A stretch of DNA of 64,000 nucleotides from Camellia lanceoleosa (GCA_025200525.1 CM045758.1:62804598-62868597), one strand, 5' to 3'; shown: positions 10,440 to 22,299, counted from the first letter of the stretch. A program made the numbers and translations. The notes: generated by a model not told the origin, from the sequence alone.

Positions 10440-12010
10440 TAAGCTTCTTTCCCCTTCTTTTTGTTCCTATCTTGCTCTATATCTAAGCCTTGCTTGCAAG
10501 TATTGTTGGGCTCCGACCCAAACTGTAAATAGTCATATTTTGAGCTCTTTTTCATGTTTGATTAAGGACCTTTTACTGTTTGAGGTCTCCTACTATCACT
10601 TGCCTCTTTAACTTTCTTTTAGGCCTATTTTTGCATAGTATTTTAGGTTTACTTGTGAGCTATTTCGGACTTAGTTATAAACTGTAAAATGTCTTGTTTT
10701 GAGCCCCTCTTCAACTTTGTTGAAGGGCTCTCTTCAATTTGAGACCGGAAGCTACCACTTGCCTCTTTATCTCTCTTTTAGGCCTATTTTTGGGGGGAAA
10801 TTTTTTAGGCCTATTTCCCCCCCTTTCCTCCACTCTTTTGCCTATAAAACCAGCAGCTCCAGTTGCATTTTAGGGGATTAAAATTTTTTTGTTTGGGAGT
10901 CTTGCATTAAAACTCCCTCTCTCTCTCTTCCAAGCATCAAAACCTCTCAAGTCCTACACCATTTTACACTACAACTCATAGCATCACACCTCCAACATCC
11001 ATTCCAGCAACTTAAGGCTGTCTTCCAGAGGTCAAGAGCTCCCAAACCTGGTCCAAAAGTTGTTGAAGCTTGGTTCTACAAGGGTGAGTCCCATTTTTCC
11101 TCTTTTGAGCCTATTTTTGCATGCTTTCTTAGCTCTTTGTGCTTACATTTTCGGGCTCCAACCCTAACTGAAAATTGTCATTTTTTGAGGTCTTTTTCAT
11201 GTTTGATTAAGGGTTCTTCCCTATTTGAGGCTTCATACTACCACTTGCCTCTTTAGCTCTCATTTATGTCTCTTTCTTGTATAGTATTTTAGACCTATTT
11301 TTAAACTGTTTTGAGCTTGGTCATAAACTGAAAAGAGGCTTTTTTTGAGCCCTTCTTCAACATTGTTGAAGGGCTCTTCACTGTTTGAGGCTTTCATCTG
11401 TCACTTGCCTCTTTATCTCTCTTTTGGCCCTATTTTTGCATGCTTTTTTAGCTCCTTGTGCTTGTATTTTTGGGCTCTGGTCCGAACTGTAAATAGTCAT
11501 ATTTTGACCTACTCTTCATGTTTGATTAAGGGTCTTTCACTGTTTGAGGATTTATTTTTGCTCTTTGTGTTAAAGCTCTCTTTTATGCCTTATTTTGTAT
11601 AGTATTTTAAGCTTGCTTGTGCACTATTTTGGGCTTGGTCATAAACTGTAAAATATTATTTTTTGGGCTCCTCTTCAACATTGTTGAAGGGACCTCCTCT
11701 GTTTGAGGCCAGAAGCCATCACTTGCTTCTTTGTCCCTCTTTAGGCCCATTTCTTGCATGATAGTTTAGCCATACTTGTGTTTGTTTTCATGGCTTGTTG
11801 TAAAATGTAAAGTGCTTCATTTTGAGCCTCTCTTCAACTTTTTTGAAGGGCTCTTCACCTTTTTCGGCAAAAAGATACTACTTGCTTCTTTATCTCTCTT
11901 TCGAGGCCATTTTTGCATGTTGGTTTAGCCCTATTTTTGTTCACCTTTTGGCCTTTCTTAAAACTGGAAATATGCTTGTTTTGGGGCTTTCTTGATTTTT
12001 TCTTCATACT
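10440..12010 (+). repeat. Degenerate ~160-bp tandem repeats inside the solo LTR
   Basis: The landmark AACTGTAAA (or close variants) recurs at about 10521, 10680, 11166, 11326, 11485, 11644, 11802 and 11962. The steps are 158-160 bp apart, except one gap of about three units. Other shared words are CTTGCCTCTTTATCTCTC, GGCCTATTTTTGCAT and TTGTTGAAGGGCTC. A further duplication with an offset of about 648 bp (about 10337-10440 versus 10985-11085) contains donor-like AAGG|GTAAGC and AAGG|GTGAGT. Short ATGCCATGTTACCTCGTGCA repeats follow at 12345-12450. Confidence 0.7.
10843..10849 (+). promoter_or_regulatory. Candidate TATA box of the 4157-bp LTR
   Basis: TATAAAA in CCTATAAAACCAGCAG, followed within about 60 bp by a CT-rich stretch. 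It is the only good core-promoter match I found in this part of the LTR. The role is inferred. Confidence 0.4.
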
Positions 12011-15000
12011 TCATGTTCAAATAATGCATGCTTTGTATAGTCATAGGTCATTCCATGTACCTAATTTCATGTTTCAGGATTCATTTCATGCATCGGGTGC
12101 CATGTTTCCATATTTCGGGACTGTTTTGCATCACATTTTGATACTGAAATTTGCATGCTAGTATGCCATATTCCATGCCTTGCCATGTCTTGTTAGAGTG
12201 GCATTTGGTGCTTTAGGGTCGGTCCTCGATTTGCGTGCACATGTGCACGCATTTCGAGTGTCTCATTTTCATCTAATGGCCTCCTATGTGAGTGTGGCCG
12301 AGGTCCACTTGTGTTGGTGTAAATCCATTATGCATTGTGTATGCCATTTCGTTTTATAGCATTGTGTATACCATGTTACCTCGTGCATTGTGTATGCCAT
12401 GTTACCTCGTGCATCGTGTATGCCATTTCATAGCATTGTGCATGTTAGGTTGTATCTTAGTTGCATTCATGTATGTCATGCATATTGCATTGTGTTTGGG
12501 ATAGGAGTTAGCCCAAGCACGGGAAACGAGGTACGTTTCGTACTCCGAGTGACGGAACGTGTCTTAATTCCCCAGTCGCCGATACTCCGGATTGCCCATG
12601 ATGGAGTGTAGGTATTGTTGTGTTTATATGTGCATTCATTCCATATCGAGTTGTTCCATTCGACTCCTCGGCCATCATGCATCGAGATGCGTGATTGGTG
12701 GCACGAGGATCGAGGTATGCATACATATATGAAAATACATTGTTATGCCCCTTTCCTGCTTTCTGTTGTAGCAAATCAAGAATCAGCAGCCTTCCGGAGC
12801 TTGGCGCGCTTTCCAAGAAACAATTGCAAACAGAGGCTAATTGGGGCATCGCGGTGGATTTCCGCGCAAGGCAACCCGAGCATGCATCAGTCATCATCCG
12901 GATCAGAGTCGAGGCAGTCCCTAGCTTGCATGCTAGTTTACCGCTTTCCTAGATTAATTTGTTAATTAATTAGGATTTTGTACATATTTGGACTGTATTA
13001 TTTATTGGGACTGTATTATTTTGGGACTGTACTATTTATTCGGACCCTCTGCGCGAGGGCATAATTGTAATAAGTGTGCGTGAGTGTGATGTATGTCTTC
13101 CAACCCCACGTCTTTCTTCCCTTTTATTTACCAGCTTATGATGGTTAGATTAGGGCATGTTTCAATTAGCATACAGTATGATAGCATGTTTGCATTCATT
13201 CATCTGTCTTGCATGCACCGGGCTCGGCGCATCATACTAACTGCATTTGTATTTCAATTCTAAGTTGAATACATGTTAGCTGTAGCATTCCATACGCCAT
13301 GTTTAGAGTAGTTGAGCCTGCTATAGTTGCATTTTTGCATATGTTGCATTAGGCCTTTCTGTATATTTAGGATCATGCATGGATTTCTAATCGGTTTCTG
13401 TTTTGGCTTAGAGTACTCGGTGAGTTTTATACTTTAGCATCCTTACATGCATGTAAGACTGCCATGAATAGCATGCTTATCATGAAGCTATTTGGTTATG
13501 TGATATAACTGCCTAAATGCCTGTGTGTGAAGGTTGGGTTGTTTAGATTAGAACAAATCACTGACTGTGAGTTTTAAAGCCCACTAGATAGTGGCAAAAC
13601 CATCTTTTCTAAGCCCACCTGAGGGTGGCAAAATCTGCATTTTAAGCCTACCTGCGAGTAGCAAACCATCTTTCAGAAAAACAAACATGAAATGTTTTGT
13701 TCCAATTCAGGCGACCCGATCTATACTTGTATGATGTGCGCATCACGTAGTAAATCTAGGCTAATAACCGGAATAAGAGCACACAATGTTTTCAAAACTA
13801 AATATCATGGTTAGTAGAAGCCGATCTTTGATCGGGCGAGCGGGGGTGCTCACGAAGTGACCTTCCCCAATCGTACCCAAGTTCCTGAGTCGAGGCAACT
13901 TTGGTGATGACGGACACGTGGCCTTAGGCAAACGAGTCAAGGTTTCCTAAATTTTTCAAAAATAAAATATTTAGGTGGCGACTCTGTATCTGACAAAGCA
14001 GTCCATGTTTGACACTTCTTTTCTAAAAATCTGTTTTCTCAAAACAATTTGCCGGATTTGGACTCTTTGGTTCAGATTAAGAACCGTAACACAAATCGAG
14101 TCCGAACTGTAGTGAGGTCTCCCGCGGGCTTGTTACAAGCGGTCCAGGTCCAGGCTTAGAGTTGTGGGCTAGGCTCAAGCCCGAGTCTAACTGGGCTGGA
14201 CCCACCTCGGACCGCTCACGAACCACAGATCATTTTTACACTCTTAGATTTAACTAACAAATGGCTAATATATAGACCCATGGGTTATAAATTTATATTT
14301 AGATTAAAAACATAATATATGTCAAAATTATAATATTAACTATAATTTATTCATTAGTAGAAGAAAGTCGTAATTAAAGTGTAGTATAATTAAGATCCAC
14401 TTAATTATTTTTATGCATTTTTATCTGTTTTTGTTTTTTTTATAATTATAAAAATCGTGAGATTGAGGAATTTGGAGACTAGAGGTAGACAAACGTCGAG
14501 CGGGGCCAGGTTACTACATAGTAAGAGATTTTGTATCTGTCCAAGCCCAGTCTGATCTTAACATCAGGCCTCTATATTTGCCCAAGCCCTGTCTAAAAAC
14601 TAATTATAAATTTCAAATCCATCCATCGGGCTATATGTTAAAAAAAAAAAAAATTTAAACTTTCCATAATTAAATTCAATCACACATTATATTTCTTAAA
14701 TAGATATATTGATATCACTATAAATTGAAAGATTTTGTATATAAATTGAAAATTTTCTTAAATAAATTAAATCACATACCATCACAAATGTGAGTTTAAT
14801 AAAATTAACAAATATAGAGTTTAGATCCTAACAAAAAATATATATTTTAATATATTATAAATAAATTATTAATTAATTAATTTCTTAACATTTAATTTTT
14901 TTAACAAATCAGATCGAATTGAGTGGAAAGTATAAATTCAAAATTCAACTTATTAATATTTCGCATTTAAAAAATTGACTCGGTCCAGCCTAAAACAATT

Positions 15001-15115
15001 TCAATTTTCTTTAAAAAACGAAGAGGCCGGCCCAGCACTCACCCCTATTAGGACACTGTTACGCAGCCCGCGCTGCTTACTGCAGCGCCGCTGTTTTGAT
15101 CGAAGCACAAAATTA

Positions 15116-16009
15116 TGAGTAATAATTTATCAAATTTTTTATATGAGTGTGAGACCTGCACACATATAAATTTGTGTGTAATATTAGATTTAGTAAAATA
15201 TTTGAAAGATTATTTAAGATTTATAGCATTACTCTCCTTAGAGTAAAAAAACATAAGTTAATTATTAATATTCCCCCATCTAAATAAAAAAAAAAAGTTA
15301 ATTGATTCTGATTGTATTCCCATTGAGGGCTAATGATGGGTTGAATTATTAACCCGTGATCCAGTCCTTTTTTTGGTTCAATGAAAGGTCCCATTTTCAA
15401 AATATTGCATTGCACTATCCAATCCAAATTGAAGTTTAACTCAAAATTTTCGATTCCTTTTTAATTTTTTCATATATTATAAATAAGAGAAATATCATAT
15501 AAGTGAGATTTGAAAAAAATAATTACAAATCAGAAAGAAATTTTTAACACTTATAAATAAGGATGTAAATTTTTAGGACAAGATAATTTTTGATCTAACA
15601 ATATTCAAAATTTCTCAAGTAAGAATTCTCTCTCCCTCTCGGAAAATTATTAGGTACTTCCAGTATAACACGTGTACGTATTCTTTCACTAATCATCATT
15701 GGCCATGTCTACTCATTCTTATATTCCTCAATCACTCAACACAAAATCATAATATTCTATATTTTTCACCAATTATAATATCATAGAATATTACGTGACC
15801 GTACTCTCATAAAATACCCAATAATGGATTCAATTTTCTTAAATATTGACATTAATCATATTCAATTTCTCCAATTAGCCTCTTTACCTTTTTCAATTAA
15901 TTCGTGATTTTGCATATCAAGCACGTAGCAGATATAGGTTTCAATTACATAATGCTAGATTAATTTTCACATATCTACTGCTTCACTTCCTTATAAATTT
16001 GTGATGTTT
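15116..16009. other. AT-rich non-coding DNA
   Basis: No gene or clear mobile element is seen. The right end (about 15980-16009) belongs to a ~67-bp duplication that also appears at about 16402-16470. Confidence 0.5.
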
Positions 16010-16024
16010 AAGGTAATTGTTGTT

Positions 16025-16366
16025 ACCATCGGGGTGGTGGCCTAGTGGAGAAAGCATATTTCTTCACAGGTGTGACCCAAGTTTGACTCTTTGAGGGCGT
16101 GAAATGCTAGGTAATTTCAGTTGTTCTTTGCAGAGACTTTACTCTGGACTTGTCTGTGGCGTATGGTTGAGCTCTGTTGGTGCTTCGGTGGTGAATCCCT
16201 TCCTTTGAGTTCCATTAGTGACTCGATGATGGGTCCCTTTTTTTGAGTTGGGTTAAATCAGGCTGCCAACCGATTATTCCAGAACTTAAATCCACGGATG
16301 CAGTGATGACACCTCAAAATAAATTTTTTTTTTCAATCAAAAAAAAAAAAAAAAAAACCAAAATAA
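16025..16366 (+). mobile_element. tRNA-derived SINE with 15-bp target duplication
   Basis: AAGGTAATTGTTGTT flanks it on both sides, at 16010-16024 and 16367-16381. Near its 5' end GGTGGCCTAGTGGAG resembles RNA polymerase III box A, and AGTTTGACTCT about 35 bp later resembles box B. The 3' end is A-rich (AATCAAAAAA...). Together these mark a SINE of about 342 bp. It landed inside the first copy of a short tandem duplication, ending at about 16402, whose second copy is uninterrupted. Confidence 0.85.
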
Positions 16367-16381
16367 AAGGTAATTGTTGTT

Positions 16382-16480
16382 CTAATAAATGACAAAGAAC
16401 ATGTACTTCACTTCTTATAAATTTGTGGTGTTTAAGGTGATTGTTGTTGTAATAAATGACAAAGAACATGTTGCTGAAGT
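16382..16480. repeat. ~67-bp tandem duplication, first copy split by the SINE
   Basis: The block ACTTC(A)CTTCTTATAAATT...AATAAATGACAAAGAACATG appears once at 15980-16402, interrupted by the SINE and one target duplication, and again intact at about 16406-16472. Confidence 0.6.
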
Positions 16481-16539
16481 GATAAAAGACATGTTGAAGT
16501 GACAAAGCCTAAGTGAAATATTGTTATCGAGAAAAGTTA

Positions 16540-16688
16540 GGGATCATGAATATTTTTTCATAAAAATGATCATGAAAGAGTTATGATCCTTAGATTACCT
16601 TGATTAGTGTGTGGTGCTTTATTCTAAGTGTAATCCAAGGGTCATAAAATTTTCATGATTATTTTCATGACAAATTTTTCATGATACC
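16540..16688. mobile_element. 149-bp hairpin MITE with TA target (copy 1)
   Basis: It starts GGGATCATGAA and ends TTCATGATACC, flanked by TA (16538-16539 and 16689-16690). The two halves are inverted repeats with ATGATCATGAAAG-type arms. A second member of exactly the same length lies inverted at 45653-45801. A TA duplication fits a Tc1/mariner-type MITE, though the ends differ from classical Stowaway. Confidence 0.7.
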
Positions 16689-16742
16689 TAGCATTACTGG
16701 TTATTATCACAAGATTGATGAGTTAATTTGTGACTGCGCATT

Positions 16743-17687
16743 TCATGCTTCTTCCATCTTGCTAACCTCGTGCTCTTCTCCCACAATTCTCTTCCAAAAC
16801 CAATGTTCCTTCCAAACTCTATCCACCTATTCAATTGGCACGTTTTTAGTCTCCGGCAAAAATAGGTATATAAATCCGGTCATCAACACCAACCATCCAC
16901 CAAAAAAGAAGAAAATCCCAGACTTGAAATAGCAAAGCGTGGCCAGAAAAGTTTGAGCAATGATGAAAGTGAAGAAAAAGCTCAAACCTACATTAATACT
17001 TTGCCCGGCTGATCGTATCTCTAATGGAAAAATTTCACTTGGAACTAACCATCCTAAGGGACCCCATGACCAACCATACCCTGCAACAAATACACATATC
17101 AAAGCCAAGAGTGCAAAAGCATACCCTTTGCTCATCTCACCATAATCCCCTAGCGTATTTGCCGTGATACTTCCAACCATTGCTTGTGAAGCTATCATCT
17201 GTATTCCCCCAACCATGAATAGAACTCTTCGGCCAAGTTTATTGACTATCAACATTGATATGAAGGTCGAAGTAGCATTCATAGACCTAATCAATACTGC
17301 AGACAATAATGAAGCGTTTTCGCCTAGACCTGTGGTTCGAAAAAGTATTGGAGCATAGAAAGCGATGGCACTAATCCCTGTGGCTTGTTGAAAGAATGGT
17401 ATGGCTATTGCCATGACAAGTTGAGGCCTGTATTTTCTTTCTGTAATTTTCTTGAATGGGTGGGTGATGGTTTTGGCTATGGCACTTGCATTTATGAGAT
17501 CATCAAGTTCAGCTTCAACGTCTTTGGTGCCTCGGATTTTTTGTAAGATTGACTTGGCGTTTTGATGATCATCGGTACGCTGAATTAGACTGTTGGGTGT
17601 TTCTGGAAGGAAGAAGAGTACTCCCAAAGTTAGAACAATAGCTGGCATTGCTGCTATGGCTAGAGAGATTCTCCATCCCCAATCACC
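16743..17687 (-). pseudogene. Sugar transporter (STP family) exon 3, 3' part, with premature stop
   Basis: The frame encodes the second half of an MFS monosaccharide/H+ symporter of the plasma membrane: WGWRISLAIAAMPA, PETPNSLIQR, QQATGISAIAFYAP, NKLGRRVLF, GPLGWLVPSEIFPLEIRSAG and LPETKNVPIE. These are the hallmark motifs of loops 6-7, helix 7, loop 8-9, helix 10 and the C-terminal PETK. There is no intron where many STP genes have their last one. A TAG at 16827-16829 directly after VPIE stops the frame. In the same frame VDRVWKEHWFWKRIV and 12 more residues follow up to TGA at 16743-16745, the likely original end. The 5' side is cut at 17687 by the copia insertion, and the exon resumes at 22994. 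Confidence 0.9.
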
Positions 17688-18328
17688 TGTTAGGGAAAAT
17701 CGATGTGATTCCCACAAGTAAATCAATCAATGGGAATATAAACTAATGCAGAAAAATTAAATCAAAGGCAACACAAGAATTTTTACGTGGTTCCCTCAAT
17801 GTGAGGTACGTCCACGGGATCGAAATCCGATTCCACTATCAACCAAATAAGTTCCAAACGATTACAAACGAGACACTAATGGTCTCACAAAACCACCCTT
17901 AGGTGAATTCCAAATAATCACAAATAAACAAGAGGAAAGACCTCACCAAATAGAAGAATCAAAATCTTCAGAACCAAAGTTGAAGACGACCCAAAATAAC
18001 GAACCAGACACCAACCGAAGATCCTCCAAAAAAACAAGCTTCACAAAACCGAAATTGAACCAAATCCATAAACCTTCGGCACTGTTACCGAAAAACAAGC
18101 CGCCGCACCTTTCTTTTACATAGCTCAGGAACCAAAAACAAAATAATATATATATTATATATATATTATTAAACTTAGGTTTTGTAATCAAACCCTAATG
18201 GTATTCAAATTGAATTGGGCCTCCACAAATATAATATATAAAAATATATTATACTAAACCAAGCCAAATTAAAACTCTTTTTCAAAACCCATTGGGCCTC
18301 ACACTCCAATAAGGAGGTATACCCAATA
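17688..18328 (-). repeat. 3' LTR of the young copia element
   Basis: 641 bp. On the plus strand it starts TGTTAGGG and ends CCCAATA. On the coding strand a purine-rich tract GGTAGGGGGAGAAT (polypurine tract, about 18329-18342) precedes it directly. It matches the LTR at 22351-22993. Confidence 0.95.
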
Positions 18329-18345
18329 ATTCTCCCCCTACCGAC

Positions 18346-18786
18346 TTAGGTGGAGACATCAACCATACCCGCCAAAGTTCGACACTTTAAATGTTTCTCC
18401 CTCGACAAAGTCTTAGTCAGCATATCTGAAGTATTATCATCTGTGTGAACCTTTTCGAGTTGTAACAATTTCGAATCTAACACATCACGAATCCAATGGT
18501 ATCTCACATCAATGTGTTTCGATCTCGAATGAAAAGTAGAATTTTTACTCAAGTGAATAGCACTTTGACTATCACAATAAAGCACATACCTTTCTTGCTT
18601 CAAACCCAACTCTTGCAAAAATTTCTTCAACCATAACTCTTCTTTGCAAGCTTCTGTAATGGCAATAAATTCAGCTTCGGTAGTTGAGAGAGCAACACAT
18701 TTTTGTAATTTAGATTTCCATGCCACACTCCCCGCAAAAGTCATCAAATACCCAGTAGATTTCCTAGAATCAACATCACCGACCAT
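18346..18786 (-). pseudogene. copia RNase H domain (young element)
   Basis: 146 residues: SRKSTGYLMTFAGSVAWKSK, STTEAEFIAITEACKE, YCDSQSAIHLSKN and RSKHIDVRYHWIRD. These hold the D-E-D-D style residues of the copia RNase H (D of the lost start, E in TEAEF, D in CDSQSA). Its start is separated from the reverse transcriptase at 19025 by about 240 bp where the frame is broken. It degrades the RNA strand of the RNA:DNA hybrid in reverse transcription. Confidence 0.85.
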
Positions 18787-19024
18787 GTCGAATCATGAAC
18801 CCATCAAGCATCGGCACCATCCCCAAAACACAAACACTCCTTCAAGTCCTCGAAGATATCTTAGAATCCATTTTACGCTGCCCAATGTTCTTTACCGAAT
18901 TAGAGAAAAGCGACTCACCACACCAGGCGTGAGCAATGTCCGGCCTTGTACAAACCATGGCGTACATCAAAGAACCAAGCTATTTGAAGCATAAGGAACT
19001 TTCAACATCTCTTCTTTGTCTTTC

Positions 19025-20542
19025 TCACTTGTAGGACATTGATTCAACTAAGCTTGAAGTGACCGCAAGTGGACAACCAACCGGCTTTGCTTTATCCATG
19101 TTGAACCTCTCAAGAACTTTCTCAATGTAGCTCTCTTGAGACAACCAAATCAGTCCCTCTTTGCGATCACGAACAATTTTCATACCAAGTATTTGCTTTG
19201 CCGGCCCCAAATCTTTCATAGCAAAAGATTTGCTCAACTCCAACTTCAACTTGTTAATCATGGTAGAATCTTGACCCACAATTAACATGTCATCAACATA
19301 AAGCAAAAGAATAATAAATTTACCATCCGGAAAATTTTTCACAAACACACAATGGTCCGAAGTGGTTTTAGAAAAACCATTATTCATCATGAAAGAGTCA
19401 AATTTTTTGTACCATTGCCGTGGAGCTTGCTTGAGACCATACAAACTTTTCTTCAATTTGCAAACAAATTTCTCTTTCCCTTTTTCCACAAAACCTTCCG
19501 GTTGCTCCATGTAAATTTCTTCTTCAAGATCACCATGAAGAAATGCGGTCTTCACATCAAGTTGTTCAACTTCAAGGTTCATACTTGCAGCCATGCCAAG
19601 TACAACCCGAATAGAAGACATCTTCACAACCGGCGAGAAAATCTCGTCAAAGTCAATGCCTTTCTTTTGCCCAAAACCTTTCACAACAAGACGTGCTTTG
19701 TACCTCAGATTCTTCCTATCATTCTTCAATTTGAAGACCCACTTATTTTTCAGAATTTTCCTCCCTTTAGGCAACTTCACTAAATCATAAGTGTGATTTT
19801 CAAGTAAGGAATTCATCTCCTCTTCCATAGCCTTTTTCCAATCATCTTTCTTTGTATGCTCAATTGCTTCTTGGTAGCTCTCCGGCTCCCCTTGATCAGA
19901 AATCAACACAAATTCATTGGGAGGATACTTTCTTGAAGGTTGTCGGTCCCTTGTAGATTTCCTCAACTCAAGTTGTGGTGGCGGTTCTTGAGTTGGATGC
20001 TCTTCCTCAATTTCTGGCTCAACTTCATTAGGATTAGCATCATCCTCCACATCTTCAATAGGTGGCTGCACATCTCCCCCATTTTCATCATCAACTGGAG
20101 ATGAAGGAGATGGATCCATGTCAATGAGATCACTAGTTTTTGGCTCCGGTTGATCACCTTTACCAAAGTCTTCAATTGTTTGGTCTTCAAGAAACACAAC
20201 ATCACGGCTTCGAATAACTTTCTTGTCGACTGGATCCCATAATCTATACCCGAACTCATCACGCCTATAGCCAAGAAAAATACATTGTCTTGACTTACTA
20301 TCAAGCTTGGACCTTTCATCCTTTGGAATGTGAACAAAAGCTCGGCAACCAAACACTCTCAAGTGCTCATAAGACACATCTTTGCCAGTCCAAACTCTTT
20401 CAGGAACATCACCATTCAAAGGATAGCAAGGAGATAAATTGATCAAGTCAACCGCTGTACTCATTGCCTCACCCCAAAAGGGTCTTGGCAATTTAGCTTG
20501 TGAAAGCAAACACCTTATTCTTTCCACAATGGTGCGGTTCAT
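19025..20542 (-). pseudogene. copia integrase C-terminal part and reverse transcriptase (young element)
   Basis: A 505-residue open stretch. Residues 1-125 are the end of the integrase (ERIRCLLSQAKLPRPFWGEA, then YEHLRVFGCRAFVH and IFLGYRRDEFGYRLWDP). An acidic, proline-rich linker covers about 130-210. From about residue 230 the reverse transcriptase runs through MEEEMNSLLENHTYDLV, KARLVVKGFGQKKGIDF, QLDVKTAFLHGDLEEEIYM and the catalytic YVDD at residues 415-418 (19289-19300). The ATG is internal to a longer polyprotein, and the true upstream frame is broken at about 20545-20665. It is the longest intact piece of the element. Confidence 0.92.
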
Positions 20543-20666
20543 CCTCTCGGCAACGCCATTTTGTTGAGAGTCTTCTTAATCGCTTTTTGATGCGAATACC
20601 TTGGTCATGCGACAATACTCATCAAATGGCCCAATGTATTCACCACCATTGTCTGCTCGATGCACT

Positions 20667-21235
20667 TCAATTTACATCTGTTTCTCTTTCAACCATGGCC
20701 TGAAAATGCTTAAATACTTCTAGAACTTGATCTTTAGTTTTTAGTAGATAAGCCCAAACTTTCCTTGAATAATCATCAATGAAAGTAACAAAATAAAGTG
20801 CATCACCATGTGTTCTAACTTTTAAAGGACCACAAACATCCGAATGAATTAACTCCAACACATTTTCTTTTCTAGAAGCAACATTTTTATGAAAAGAAAC
20901 TCTATGTTGTTTACCCGCCAAACAATGAACACAAGTTTTAAGATGTGTACCTTTCAAACCGGGTAGAAGCTCTTTCTTGAACAAAACTTGCAGCCCCTTT
21001 TCACTCATGTGCCAAGCCGCTTGTGCCACAATTCAGTAGAAGTATCATCTTCAAGTGCATTGACAACACCTTTACATATTTTTCCTTGCATCGAATAAAG
21101 TGTATGAGTCTTCTTGCACTTAGCCACCACCAAAGAACCATTTGTGAGCTTCCATATTCCATCACCAAATTTGTTGTTGGAGCCTTCATCATGTAGCTTT
21201 CCTATAGAGATCAAATTAAGGCGAATGTCGAACAT
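20667..21235 (-). pseudogene. copia GAG-pre-integrase region and integrase N-terminal part (young element)
   Basis: Two overlapping frames. 21005-21235 reads LNLISIGKLHDEGSNNKF and TELWHKRLG, the pre-integrase zinc-finger start. 20667-21029 continues with CVHCLAGKQHRVSF, the CxxC of the HHCC finger, and ELIHSDVCGPLKVRTHG and TFIDDYSRKVWAYLLKTK, which hold the first two catalytic aspartates. The change of frame near 21010 and the loss after 20667 separate it from the third catalytic residue. Confidence 0.85.
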
Positions 21236-21246
21236 GCCTCACATCT

Positions 21247-22299
21247 TTAAGTAACAACTTGCACCCAAATTTGTTTCCAAGCAAACATCACCCATACCAA
21301 TAATCTTGGACAAACCTTCATTGCCCATTCAATGTAACCATAATCTCCTGCAGTGTAGGTAGTGAAGAAATCAACTCGAGAAGTCACATGAAAAGAAGCA
21401 CCAGAATCAATCACCCAATGACTCTCTTGGCCCACAAAATTGATACAATCATCTTCACAAACGACCATGATATCATCGGTAGTAATTGCTGTTGTGTCTT
21501 CTTGCTTCTTATCCACACTTTTGTCACGCCTTTTCTCCTTATTCTTGAGCTTTCGGCATTCTCGCTTCATGTGCCCTTTCTCATGGCAATAATAACACTC
21601 AACGTCTTTCTTTGAAAAAGAACTATCTCTTGACTTGTCACGGCTTTGATCACGACCATGAGGAGTCTTACTCCTCCCCCTTGTTTTGCTTCGGCCTCGC
21701 ACAACAAATGCTTCCGAATGAGAGGAACCGGCTGATTTTCTTCTAGTTTCTTCATTCAACAAGCTACTAGTTACTTGACCCATTGTGACAACTCCATCGG
21801 GTGCCGAATTACTAACTATTACAACCAAAGTCTCCCAACTTTCGGGCAAAGAACTAAGTAGCATCAAAGCCTGCAACTCATCATCAAAAACAATTTTCAT
21901 AGAAGCAAGTTGGTTAACAATACTCTTTATTTCATTCAGATGTTCCGGAATAGGGCTGCCCTCTTTATATTTTAAATTAACCAACTTACGAAACAGAAAG
22001 GCTTTATTTGTGGCCGATTTTCTATCAAAAAGACTCTCTAATTTTTTCCATAAATCATGTGCTGAAGTTTCAGTAGCAACATGATGAAACACACTGTTAT
22101 CAATCCATTGACGGATAACACCAACGGCTTTTCGATTAAGCCTCTTCCACTCATCATCTTTCATATCAACAGGTTTGCCACTATCACCCTCAATGGGTCC
22201 ATACAAGTCTTTACAAAATAATAGGTCCTCCATTTTAGTTTTCCAGGTTACCCAATTGCTTCCATTGAAGCTAGACATACGACCCACATTCCCCTCCAT
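21247..22299 (-). pseudogene. copia gag and protease (young element)
   Basis: The start at 22299 (MEGNVGRMSSFNGSN) fits, as it lies just inside the primer binding site. The gag core runs WVTWKTKMEDLLFCKDLY to LLSSLPESWETLV. A basic RGRSKTRGRSKTPHGRDQSR stretch precedes the zinc knuckle CYYCHEKGHMKREC (CX2CX4HX4C, 21556-21598). The aspartic protease starts at WVIDSGASFHVTS. After about residue 350 the frame shifts and the true continuation is read in the next frame, leading to 21235. Gag forms the particle, and protease would cut the polyprotein. Confidence 0.9.

Larger units (their letters stand above)
9981..14137 (+). mobile_element. 4157-bp solo LTR, probably of a Tat/Ogre-type Ty3/gypsy element
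   Basis: It starts TGTAGACACCCC and ends GGCTTGTTACA, with near-duplicated flanks GGCGG (9976-9980) and AGCGG (14138-14142). The second copy of the host repeat reads straight through the same point (AAAATGGCG-ATCCAGG at about 43911-43927), so the borders are supported by an empty site. No gag, pol or second LTR is present, hence a solo LTR. Very long LTRs of this kind are known from the Ogre/Tat lineage, and the lineage assignment is inference. A related LTR in the opposite orientation begins at 62837. Confidence 0.8.
9168..15115. repeat. Dispersed repeat, copy 1 (split by a 4157-bp solo LTR)
   Basis: The halves 9168-9980 and 14138-15115 align end to end with 43187-45390. Both begin with TCTCATTTTGATAATTTAAAA, share a GC-richer core with GGGCTTGGCC-like and CTCAGGC words, and end near TTTTGATCGAAGCACAA. 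The core starts with GGGGTGTAAATTAGACC and closes with a reverse-complement-like TTTTTACACTCTT, so it may itself contain a hAT-type non-autonomous element. There are no open frames. It shows the uninserted state of the MITE at 44297 in copy 2. Confidence 0.75.

Noticed and set aside
12508..12965. ORFs of up to 129 codons on both strands within the 4157-bp LTR
   Set aside because: No domain, overlapping frames on both strands, and non-coding counterparts in the inverted LTR at the right end.
16960..17358. Plus-strand ORFs opposite the transporter exon
   Set aside because: Shadows of the minus-strand STP coding sequence.
19352..19783. Plus-strand ORF opposite the copia reverse transcriptase
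   Set aside because: Shadow of the minus-strand polymerase, whose motifs are unmistakable.
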